From contig BDIU01000381.1 in assembly GCA_002118135.1 (NCBI GenBank), positions 118,891-182,890 of the forward strand: a stretch of DNA of 64,000 nucleotides. The letters are read 5' to 3'. Source of the stretch: Trebouxia sp. TZW2008 (taxonomy: Eukaryota; Chlorophyta; Trebouxiophyceae; Trebouxiales; Trebouxiaceae). The notes under the pieces are model-generated. The model did not search any database, was not told the DNA's origin, and worked only from the letters and a program-made list of their open reading frames with translations. Below are positions 49,225-59,668 of the stretch, piece after piece (positions within the stretch are counted from its first letter, which is position 1; every line of letters begins with the position of its first letter). The position numbers and the translations under genes are program-made.

Positions 49225-49998
49225 TGTCATCAAAGTCGAGTTCCAAGCATTCACGTGCATCTGTCCACGTGGCAGCAAATTATGCCATCATCGCTGCTCT
49301 GCGAGCATTCAATTTGCATGTATCGAAATTCGATGGACATACTGTCATGGCCAAATTGTGCAACATGCGACCGGACTACTCTTTTCTGGCTGGAGCATGT
49401 AAACATCTCCTCCTCTTGCTGCCTGTGCTGCAGCTGGATTTCAAGTCTTGCGAGGGGAAGCACATTCAGCAGTCTGCAGAAAGGGCTTACACTGGGCATC
49501 ATGAACCAGACATGGTCTGCGCGAGCATTCACAGACCGCTGCCTGACACTGCAACATGACACAGCAAGACGCAAATCGCCACCGAAAACATGGGGCGTCC
49601 CAGACTGTCAATTTCCCCCCTCACAAACTCTTCCCCACGCAGGGCAATGCAAACTCAACTTTGACAAGTTGCATGGGCAGTACACATCTGCCAAGCCAAT
49701 GCTCTGACCAGAGTGCAACAGAAGGCTTCTAGATACTTAAAGATGCAATTTCTACGAACACGTACCATATGAGATCATATAGCAGGCGTCGCGGCAATGG
49801 TTTTCAATCACCAAATGCAAAGTGCTCTCGGCATTGTCTGCATTGCAGACTTTGCAGTGTCCAATGCTGGCATTACTGCTGCTTATACGGCGTTACGTCC
49901 GGCGACCAGAGGGCCGCGCTGGGTTTGAGTCGATCGCGACACAAGGTCCATGCCACTGGTGATCAGCAACAGCGTCAAGTAATAGCAAAGTTCAAGTA
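49225..49998. other. Upstream region of IFI44-like copy C
   Basis: It contains the dispersed repeat at 49225-49305 and otherwise no recognisable coding sequence. By position the last few hundred bases should contain the promoter of copy C. Confidence 0.4.
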
Positions 49999-52629
49999 AT
50001 GGGCAAGCCCAATTTGCGTCACCAAGTCCGAGGAAGCTTGCTGGTAGACACCATTCCAAAACTGCAGGCTTTAGCTGGGCTTCTTGAGCAGCCTGTCAAT
50101 TCGTTGAAACTCACCAAGCTGTTCAGCACGCAAGCAAGCGGTTGGAGCAATCCTGCAGCTTTTCATAGCGCCTGCGACAACCAAGGTCCGACCTTGGTCT
50201 TGGTGAAGGTGTCAGACGGATCTAGTTTCGGGGGCTATACAAGCACCAGCTGGAATTGCAGCAGCAGTTGGCAACAAGATGACAAAGCTTTCCTTTTCCG
50301 GTTTGCAAATTTTGGAGGCACTGCCAGTGGACTGATGCCCGAAAAGTTCACACAGCTACAGACTACCTACAGTACTTACAATCAGCAAAATACTGGCCCA
50401 GCGTTTGGTGCTGGTAATGACTTATTGACGTTCAATACCAGTGGCATCCAAATGACGTGCAACCCAAACTCCTACACCTCATCTGGGCCGTTGATCAGTA
50501 CCTCCCTACCAAAGCAAGCTCACAACTTCCATCTGGAAGTGTTGCAAGTCAGCACCACGCCTGCCAACATGACAGCAGAGCTTGAGGAGCCCTGGATGGC
50601 AGGCTGCTCCTGGACAGCAGAGGTAGGTGACTATGCACCTCTTGTCAAATGCCTGAGTATGTCATTCTGTCTCTGATGATTTTGGTACAGCTGTACACAT
50701 CTAGACCAATGCATGTGGTCATGAAGCTCTGTATGTGGCCAAATCAGCCCTGATGCAGTGCAGAGTCTTTGCTTCATGCTTGCTCCTTTACCTCATCCTT
50801 TGCTGCATCTACAGTTGCACAATATGAGCTGCCTTGCCGCTGTCCTAGAGTGACATGCTGCACTGAAACAATTGTAGTTTGCAAGGGAGAGTCAAGACAG
50901 CTGCTTCTAAGACACCTGTTGCACGCCAGCTCGTTGACTGATCACATGCTATCTGTAGGATGCAGCCACACTGGAGAAGGAAGTCTTTGGCTTCAACCCT
51001 GAAAGTGAGGGGTTGCATGTCAAGCAGATCAACATCCTGCTTTGTGGTGGAGTTGGAGCTGGTAAATCCAGCATTGTTTCCACAGTAGACAGCCTATGCC
51101 AGCAACGCATTTCCAGACGAGCGCCTCATGGGCAGGGGACAGGGTCATTGACTCGCAAGCTGCACAAGTATGGCTTCACTGACCCTGCAATCAAGGAGCC
51201 TGTGCACTGGAAGCTGTGGGACAGCATGGGTTGGGGGGCAAGCGACTACAAGAAGGGCGAAATGGACTACATTCTGGATGGCAATCTGCCCAACAAGTGC
51301 AAGTTGGATGACCCCATCAACATGAAGACAGCAGGATTCAAGCTGCACCCTGGCACTGCAGATGCAGTCCATTGCATGTGCCTGGTGGTGCCATGCGAGT
51401 CAGCCACTGATGACATATACATGCAGCGTCTGCGTGACATGCGCCAGTTTGCACGTGATAAGGGTAGGCTTGCCTATCTCTGCATCATCATCCATCAATC
51501 CATCCATCCAGCCATCTATCCATTCATTCATTCATTCATTCATTCATTCTTTGCTACATATGGACTTAGGCTGTTGCAGACAATGCATCTCTTTTCTTTG
51601 TGACAAAATCAACTATCACAACTATGTGTTGCTGCAGACATTCCAGCCCTTCTTTTTTGAGAATAAGATGGATAGTCATGGATTTGTGCTGTTTGCAGAC
51701 AATCAAAGTCGTGTCTTTCTGCCTAACATCAGTAGCTATGGGTTTGTGCTGCTGCAGACATTCCAAACCTTGTCTTTCTAACCAAGATTGATAGCTATGA
51801 GTTTGTGCTGTTGCAGAGGACCCAAAGAGAGTCTTGTCTCAAATTTTGTCAACCAAGATTTCACGGCGATAGTTTTGTGGTGCTGCAGACATCCCGACCC
51901 TTGTCTTTCTAACCAAGATTGACAGCTATGACCCAGACGTCATCGGCGAGGATCTGAAGAAGACATTTCACAGTGAACGCCTGCTCCGCCTCATGGAGGT
52001 ATGCCATTTGCTTGACCATGCCATGATGAGACTTCTGTGCTGTGAATGCACATTATGGCTACCATGACGTCTCTGCGTAACGACTGCTTGGGTCCCCTTC
52101 ATTGCCCTTACACCAAGTGTCTTTACAAAGAGACGGCACTGTATGTGCATTTATTGTCCTTTCAGAGACCTAACACAGGGGCTATAGGACACTGTTCATG
52201 ATGAAAACAAACAGTCGTTGGTGTTTGTCAACAGAGCATCCAGAGCTGTGAGTAAGGATAGATGCCAGCCACAGTGTTGCATTATGTTAAGCTGTCATAG
52301 ACCTTGGACTTGTTTTGAACGGTAGACATCACAATGTTGGTCATTCAATGCGAGTGCTGAGTTTGGTTTGTCATATGCACAGCTTTGCATGGCTTCAATT
52401 CCGCTGAGTTGTGAAGCTTTTTTTGCAGGATTTGGAGGAGAGCTCAGGTGTGGGCGGGCGCAAAGATATCCTGCCAATCAAAAACCTGAGCAAGGAGATG
52501 ACACCCACTACAGAAGCAGGTGTCCTGGTCTGTAGAGCCATCCAACAGGCACTTTTTGCTGCAACAGACTATTTGAGGGAGTGTGAGCCAGACATAGACA
52601 TGAATGCTACTGATGAGGATTTAGATTGA
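49999..52629 (+). CDS. TLDc-GTPase protein, IFI44-like, copy C (intact)
   Basis: Four exons join cleanly: 49999-50622, 50959-51463, 51889-51998 and 52429-52629, giving 479 residues. Animal IFI44 proteins are of similar size. Residues about 1-208 form a TLDc domain (SGWSNPAAFHSACDNQGPTL; SSFGGYTSTSW; AFLFRFANFGG; GPAFGAGNDLLTF; LEVLQVS). Residues about 209-479 form the GTPase: P-loop GGVGAGKSS, G3 DSMG in WDSMGWGASDY, G4 TKID, and a C-terminal helical part (ILPIKNLSKEM; VCRAIQQALFAATDYL). No signal peptide or membrane segment is seen, so it is presumably cytosolic. In animals the IFI44 family is interferon-induced and linked to antiviral and antiproliferative responses. A defence role here is inference. 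The intron before exon 3 holds a tandem array of exon-start echoes. This is the best-preserved member and the reference for the others. Confidence 0.85.
51521..51549 (+). repeat. (CATT)7 microsatellite
   Basis: A nearly pure tetranucleotide run in intron 2 of IFI44-like copy C, preceded by a degenerate CATC-rich stretch. Confidence 0.95.
51560..51888 (+). repeat. Tandem array of five exon-start echoes, about 60-bp period
   Basis: Acceptor-like cag ends occur at 51579, 51637, 51698, 51757 and 51816, then the true acceptor at 51888 (spacings 58, 61, 59, 59 and 72). Each is followed by a degenerate version of the exon start (acatcccgacccttgtcttt..aaccaagattga) and then 'agctatg.gtttgtgctgctg'. 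The fourth echo is closest (ttccaaaccttgtctttcta). Only the last unit continues into the G4 exon. Confidence 0.95.
52052..52143 (+). mobile_element. MITE-like element, short copy 6
   Basis: The left end 'taccatgacgtctctgcgta' with 'acgactgcttgggtcc' is joined to the right end 'tgcccttacaccaagtg..ttacaaagagacggcactgta'. The central block is missing, an internally deleted copy. The two ends form imperfect terminal inverted repeats. It lies in the last intron of copy C. Confidence 0.65.
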
Positions 52630-53716
52630 TACTCTCCATTTCCAACATTTTCAGAACACAATGCTGCTGCCACAAGGATGACAGCACACGCACAGGAATT
52701 ACAAAGACAGCCTACTTCTGCAAGGCTCTCACCATTTGGTGACATGACAAGTTTGCAACCAGAAAAGAATGATGACCTGACATGCTCAGAAGATGCAGCC
52801 CAAGCAAGTTCAGCAATCCAACCCTGCAACAACGATGCAATCCCAGTCAATTTTGACATGCTGCCTGCATGATACAGGTGAAAATGATTTTACACAGATC
52901 AGCCTTGTTTATAGCGTTGCAATCAATCGAAAGAAACGTGCTTTCTTCTTGATTTCATGTGGACACACAGATCTCTAGAGCGCCTTTAGGCGTACAGACA
53001 ATTTGACACATGTTGCCACCATTGAGATTTCTGGAATTGTGCTGAGCTGTGTTTAAATAGCACACAGCAGACACGGCAGTCAGACTGTGCATTGTGGCAA
53101 AATGAAAGTATTTCAGAGTCTATCAGCAGTCTTGAACAGAGTTAACATGCAGAGATGTCTGGATCTGCGACTCGTAAAATTGCCTAAAAGCCACACCTGT
53201 TGATAGCCGTGTTCAACAACGAAGCAAGCTATATGTCTTCGCTGCAAGCAACATGTTGTCTGGCTTATATTATTGCCCAAAGGACTTACTGCACTTGCAG
53301 AAACTGGCTAGTACACACAATTGCGGCGCGCGATGCAACAGGCAATATCACACTTCACCTTGAAAGTTTAGAACCTTTCTGCCTCGGAGCATGAGTCATA
53401 CAAGTACACAAACGCTACAGTGCTAAGCCAGGCAGCTTTGCTGTATGAGCTTATGGGTCGAGCACACAGAGTCAGCCAGTAGCAATAATGACTTTAGCTT
53501 ATGACAACATGAGCATGATTGCGAAGAGGGCATAGACTCTCATCGTAGTACTACTTCTTCTTCTTCTTGATAGTGTGTATTGCCAGTGCTGCTTGTTGCC
53601 ATTGTAGGATTATCCTCATGCAGAGAGGGCTGAGTATTGACTTGCGCTGTCTCTTCCAGTAGTGTTGCTCAGAGGTCTAGTTTGTGGAATGTGTGCTGCA
53701 TTGCACAGTCGGTCAA
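52630..53716. other. Intergenic between convergent copies C and D
   Basis: No gene recognised. A short run of TTC triplets (53550-53566) is present. Otherwise this is ordinary 3' flanking sequence. Confidence 0.45.
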
Positions 53717-56376
53717 TCATTTCAGTTCAGCATCAGTGCCCATGTCCATATCATCACGCTCCCTCAGGCAGTCCACTGCAGCGAACAGCGCTTGCTGCAA
53801 AGCTCTGCAGACCAGGATGCTGGTCTCTGCTGCTGGGGCAAACTCGTCGCTTAAGTTCTTGATTGGTAGGATGTCTTTGCGCCCACCCACCCCTGAGCTC
53901 CCTTCCAAATTTTGCAAACATGCTTAGATCGTTGTAATAGCTGGCTAAACTATCTCGCATATATTGCTAGGTGTGTGGGGGCATAAGCCCTGAGCGTCAA
54001 GGATGACAAACGTTCAATTGTTGAAAGTCAGAATAACCATGCAAACCGATTTATGAGGTATACTATGAGACGCCCTATGTGCACCTCTAGGCTGCACAGC
54101 TCCACACATAGCTAAGGCAGAAGTGCCACACTTCATTGCGCGACCACATCAGCACAGCTCTACTGTATTGACCATGCGACTCTACACTGTGCTGAGTACA
54201 TGGAAGCTTCAGCAAGGCCCACACACACTGCTACTCGTGTCAAGTCTCCAGTCAAAGAAGCCCCAATCATTGCCAATGTTCCAGGCGTTAGCTTGTCATC
54301 AACAACCACTCAATTTTATGATTGGCAGCAGCATGATGTTCTACTTCAGCACTGGCAGCAACCACAGATGCTATTGACGCTGTAACAAATTGCGGCAACC
54401 CTATCTGTATGCATTGACTTTGGCGTTGGGTAATGTCTGCAGACTCGCCTCCACCCAAGATATAAAGGCACAACGTTACTTGACATGCGCTGCAAGTTGA
54501 GCACTCACAACACACCTCCATGAGGCTGACCAGGCGCCCACTGTGGAATGTCTTTGTGAGGTCCTCTCCAATGAGATCAGGGTCATACTTGTCAATTTTG
54601 GTCAGGAAGATCAGGGTGGGAATGCCTGCATGAGAACGAACGGCGAGTCACATTTTGTCTGACTGCACCTGCACTCGTTTACAGCCCTGATGCAAGGTTG
54701 CTGAGCGCGCTTGTTCAGACCTAACATAATCTCTGAGCACGTGAGCAGTGCACCTGAAGCAGTGATTCAAGTTTGGTGATGCCATATCAGAAACGCTGCA
54801 GAGGCTGATGCTCTGTGCCATGTAGGCCTACATCTGTCATGGGCAGAAAGCTGCATTGTGTATACATATTAGACCATGTGCACAGTCAGATCTGACGTGA
54901 CTGCTGATTATCAGTGCAAGTTGAGCAACCATGTTGACTTCATTATGCAGCAACACAAATGTTACAAAGGTCGAAGTCATGGAAGCCTAGCTCTGTCATG
55001 GGCAAACTGCTGCATGTCACGTAGGCGCTGCATGTATGTGTCATCAGTAGCTGACTCGCATGGGACCACCAGGCACATGCAATGGACTGCATCTGCAATT
55101 TCAGGCTGCATTTTGAAGCCTTCTGTCCTCATAGAGATAGCTGTGTCCAGCTTGCATCTGTCATGCAAATGCCCATCCAGAATGAAACCCAGTTCACCCT
55201 TGTTGTAGTCGCTTGCGCCCCACCCCATGCTGTCCCAAAGCGTCCAGTGTAAGGGCTGTTTTGTTGCAGTGTCAGTGAAGCTGTAGTTGCGCAGGATACG
55301 AGTCAGGCTGCCTGTGGCTTGACCATGAGGTGCTCTTCTGGAAATGCGTCTCTGGCATAGGCTGTCGGCAGTGGAAACAATGCTGGATTTGCCAGCACCA
55401 ACGCCACCGCATAGCAGGATGTTGATGGTCTTGATGGCTAGGCCCTCATTTGCAGGGTTGAATTCACAGACTTGTTTGTAGAGACTTGTTGCGTTGACGC
55501 ATGTCATGCTGTCAATAAGAACCTGGTTTCCAGAGCGCATGTGCGGTCTGAAGGCTGAAGTCACATGACGCTGATCCCAGCTGGCAATGATGGCATGCAA
55601 TGCAGACTGCCAAGTGGTTCATTTACTTACAACAGCAATGTGCAAGTGCATACAGCTTGCCCAGCCAGCTGTGCATTCAAGCGCAAGTGTCAAAAGTCTC
55701 CAAGTTGCTGTCACGCATTTGCAGCAATGTTTATGTATACCTCTGTTGACCAAATGCAGTTGGAGACCCAAGGGTCCTGAAGCTCTTGAGTGAAGTTTGC
55801 AGGCATTGTGCTGACTTGCAAAACCTCCATTTGGAAGTTGGAGGCTGACTTTGGCAGGGTAGCATTGAAGAGTGATCCACGTATGCTGTACGAGCTTTGA
55901 TCGCTAAACATTTGGATGCCACCGCTGCTGAAAGTGAACAAATCTTGTCCGCCCCCAAATGTGGGTCCATACGAAGCATACCCACAGATCTCATCGCCAC
56001 TCCCAGACCGAGAAATCTTTTCTAGCGAAATGCTGCTTTGTGTTTGGGAAAAGCTGTCAGTGCGAAACAAACATGCGTGGGCATCAGCATAATAGGTGTT
56101 GCTGGAGTTCCAGCTGATGCTGGTATAGCCTCCGAAAGCGGACCCGTCCGAAGCCTTGATCAAGGTGAAGGATGGCCCTTTGCCATCACAGGCCTGATGA
56201 AATGCTGCAGGGCTCTTCCATCCGGTGTGATCAGTACGGAAGAGAGTGTTCAGTCTCAAAGAGTCCGCCGGCCGCTCAAGCAGCGAAGCCAGGGCTTCCA
56301 GTTTGCTCACACTGTCCACCAGCACGCTGCCATGAGTTTGACGCTGCAATGCTTTGCGTAAAGCGCGCTTGCCCAT
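53717..56376 (-). CDS. TLDc-GTPase protein, IFI44-like, copy D
   Basis: ATG at 56376. Exon 1 encodes TLDc (TGWKSPAAFHQACDGKGPSF; SAFGGYTSISW; YGPTFGGGQDLFTF; MEVLQVSTMPANF) and ends in the family's phase-0 donor (ACAGAG|GTATAC). The GTPase exon (about 55530-55000) has GGVGAGKSS, DSMG and VHCMCLVVPCES. The G4 exon is at about 54628-54521 and the last exon at about 53906-53717 (GRKDILPIKNLSDEF; CRALQQALFAAVDCLRE). At the usual second acceptor the AG is mutated (atgcg where copy E has atgcag). The next AG upstream (aaccag|gtt) is in the same phase and would add about eight residues, so the gene can still be read through. The intron carries a short exon-end echo at about 54836-54857. It is head-to-head with the gene at 56591. 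Confidence 0.75.
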
Positions 56377-56590
56377 AGCAGCGCTCCTTCCAGCGGCACG
56401 ATCAATTACAGGGGAGTCAGCTCTGTTCTCGCAAGTAGGTTGAGAAGCCGGTGCTGGAATCTCGTTGCTGAAAAGAGAGACATCTAAACTTTATATTGTC
56501 GCACTACGCCGTGCCAGCACGCCTCAACACGGGGTTTGGCATGCTGATTCAATACACGGCAAGACACGGCAGTTGCTTCAGCACCTGCGC
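56377..56590. promoter_or_regulatory. Bidirectional promoter region, duplicated at 61840-62118
   Basis: This spacer separates the divergent starts of copy D and the unknown gene. It shares a 'tacacggca(a/g)gacacggca' double motif and neighbouring sequence with the matching spacer of the second pair, so the regulatory region was duplicated with the gene pair. Part of the homology may be 5' UTR. Confidence 0.45.
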
Positions 56591-58250
56591 ATGCACAAGA
56601 GGGGCCTTGGTTTGACTGGACACATTCTGTCTGAGTTTCGCACAGCAGCAAGGTCCTCCTGCATGTACCTAGCGCGTCTGAAGCAAGTCATGCAAGCAGG
56701 TGGGAGGCCGTCAGCCCGCAAAGTCTGTTGTGATCCTGCACCGTATGCGTATGATCAGTCAGTCAAGTGTGCAGCTGACTTGGAGAGGAAATGCCGGGCA
56801 ACTGTAAGATTTTGCACATGATGCTGAGCTAGGATGAGAACTACTCCATAAAGACATACCGTGCAGGATCGTCGGGCACTCTTCTCCGGGCCTCAGAAGC
56901 ATATTCAAGAGTTGTGGACACTGATCGAAATGCAAAAGATGCGCATCGAACATTTGGAGCAATACTTGCTCGCACTCGCTGCAGAGGGCAAGCCACTTGA
57001 GATGCCAATTGTTTTACCGGAACAAACACAACCAGGTGAATGTGCAAGCTGGCTTGCCCAAGCGGGATATGCCAGAGCTAGGCTGTTCAATAGAGTGTTG
57101 CACACAACACATATCTCACACAATCCTTGCAAGCTTCTGCAGCCACATCTTGCGCATAAATCACTCTTCAGTGCAGCAGACACCATCTGACCTTCCTCTT
57201 CAAACTGCCTGAATGTGCCAAGGCAAACAAGGGTCACAGTCTCCAGAGATTTTGAAATGTCATGCTCGTCGCAGAACAACTTTGTGTCCAACTGGTGGGA
57301 GGTGTCTTGGGGCATGAAGAAAGGGTGTTCACAGCATTACAGCACTATTTGCACCAAGATGTCAACCTCACAAAACTACCAAAAAACCACAATGAACACA
57401 AGGCTGTCACACTGAAATTCCACAGAATGAAGTCACGGCTCCCAGCTGAAGATCTGGGAGCCATTGCATCAGATGAAGGTATGGAATGCTGACCCGTTGC
57501 TCACTCATGTGCAGACCTGAGATGCATATGTGCCCATGCTTGTAGCTGTCAATTGGATCTGCTGAGCGGCCCAGGCATGTTCTCATTGCAATCATTCATG
57601 TATGCTCATCAAACAAACGCTGAACAGGCTCAGCAGGCCCAGCTAGGTACGTACTGGAGCACTCAACTGTCTCAAACCAGTTTGGTTCTGTGCTAGCCTA
57701 AAGCAGTCAATCACTTTTGACAGAGTCCCATGGCCTGCATTGTCCAAGGCTGCCACAAGCTAGGACATGCCATCATTTTAGACAGCAAATTGCAGTGAAC
57801 TCCTGCCTGGAGCTCTCACAGCTTGCACTGTCCACATGCTCAGCAGCCAGAGCAGTAACACACAAAGCAAAGCATGCCTGCAGAGCACACTTGCACACAA
57901 AATGCAAAAACTTGCTTACCCCTAGCTGCACTCAAGGCTGCATCCTTTTGCTTGTGACACACGACGCATGACTGCTATGATATGCTGCAGGCAATCAGGG
58001 CAGGCTGATTGTTATCTTCATGCATGACATTGCATCAGGGCATGAAGGTAGCCTGAAGCCAGCCGGTCCAAGCAATACAGATCCTGGCTGTTGGCAGCTG
58101 TTCAAGCAGCAATGCCTCCTGGTCACTGACATGGCATTTGACGAGACCTGCTTTGAGCTGCACAGCATCAACAAGAATGCAATTTCAACTGTGGCGAAAA
58201 CCCTCAGCTACATTGCACATCAGGAAGCAGACCAATCTTCTCATGACTGA
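56591..58250 (+). CDS. Unrecognised protein, duplicated partner of the IFI44-like gene (copy 1)
   Basis: Four exons join in frame: 56591-56803, 56867-57035, 57275-57478 and 57991-58250, giving 281 residues. The start is the first in-frame ATG. A later one at 56663 is possible. Exon 1 is basic with RLKQVMQAGGRPSARK and ends DLERKCRAT. Exon 2 reads DRRALFSGPQKHIQELW, then a short amphipathic coiled coil (MQKMRIEHLEQYLLALAAEG). Exon 3 contains HRMKSRLPAEDLGAIAS. Exon 4 contains GRLIVIFMHDIASGHEGSLK, CWQLFKQQCLLVTDM and NKNAISTVAKTLSYIAHQE. I do not recognise a family and no catalytic motif is obvious. It is divergent from IFI44-like copy D, and the same arrangement recurs at 62119-63687, suggesting functional linkage or simply a shared duplication unit. 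Confidence 0.6.
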
Positions 58251-59668
58251 CGCTCACACAGACGCGCGTACACTGCAAGCCAGGCTTGAGTTCTGCACTC
58301 AACGTAAAACAACATTACAGATGGCACAGCCTCTGCCAGCCGACAAGACACAACTCAAGAAAGTCAGGCAATCACTTCACAATCATCACAAGGCGCAGTG
58401 TGTCTGATGTTTGGCTTGCACCAAGCTTCAGCGGCTCAAACAAGAAACAACAGGAAAAGCAAAGTCTGTTTCAATACGTGTCATGACGAAGCCTCTGAGA
58501 GCAGAAGCAGCACACGTATTCAAAAGCACATCGACTGCAGATCCATTTTAATGTACCTTGTTTCACAATGCATAGCTCCAAAGCCGAAAAGACAGTAGGA
58601 ACATGGCTTTAGCAAAGACTGCATCGCCAGTCTTTCGTATGATGTAGAAGAAGTAGCAGATGTGCACACTCTTTGTTTGATGCTGTGATGCACACTGCAT
58701 CTAGACTTTCTGCTCTTCACGTATACGTATGCCTGTGATATCAATCCGGAGCAGTCCTTAAGAGCACATGTACAGCTGAATTGTAACAGTACCGCTTGTA
58801 CTTACAGTTCGTGATCATGCACTGAATGGCGCACTCAGCAAGGAGCTGACCAAGTGGCAAATTCGCTTGGCATCTGACTCATATGATGCATGTGTTTGAA
58901 AAGGCGGACTATGAGTCTACATTCAAGCAGGCTGCCGCATTACACACCTAGATAGTTGGTGAGATATGAGTCATCATGAAGCGAAGCACAAGTCTTGGCT
59001 GCCAACCATCAACAATTCTGGCCAACACACTGATGGACTCTGTAAAGTCTGAGAGGGCTTGACTGATTTGCAGACAGGCTAGCATGCCCAGCTGCAATAC
59101 ATAATACAGCAGAAAATATACACCTTGAATTTCAAATCAAGTAGACCCCATTCAGCTGCAAAGACTAACAAATTTGCTAAAGTGCAACAGCATGGCTGAC
59201 TTGAACAGTCTGACAAGTCATGCACAATTGATTCAACAATTCCAGACATGCCTGATTCTCATATGCGTACCATCACAATCAGCATTGCACCCAAGAGATG
59301 TCTTAGTCTGCTATTGCTACAGCTGTCTCTTGTTGCCCTTTGATCGACATCCACCAGGGTTTGTTGGCTTGAATAGTACTGTCGTGGTGATTTTAAGTTG
59401 CGTGCGTGCTTTCTGTTGTTGCTTGTGGTTGTCTCCTTCACAGGCATCAACTAGCCAAGCTGCATTGTGGTTTCCCAAGCCTGTTTTCCTGAAGTACTGT
59501 GAGTAAATTATGCTCTGGTCGCTGCTCAAGAGGCAGCCATCTAAAGTTTTTGCTCTTTGCAGACACTCCCACTATAACGCTCAACGATGCAATCTGTCCT
59601 TTGCTTTTCTTTTCTTTTCATTCTTTGCGGTGTTTGTCTTTTCTTTTCTCTTCTGATTTGAGTTGAGG
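58251..59668. other. Intergenic; duplicated 3' flank of the cluster
   Basis: From about 58740 the sequence matches the 47050-47960 flank of pseudogene B. No coding sequence is recognised. Confidence 0.45.
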
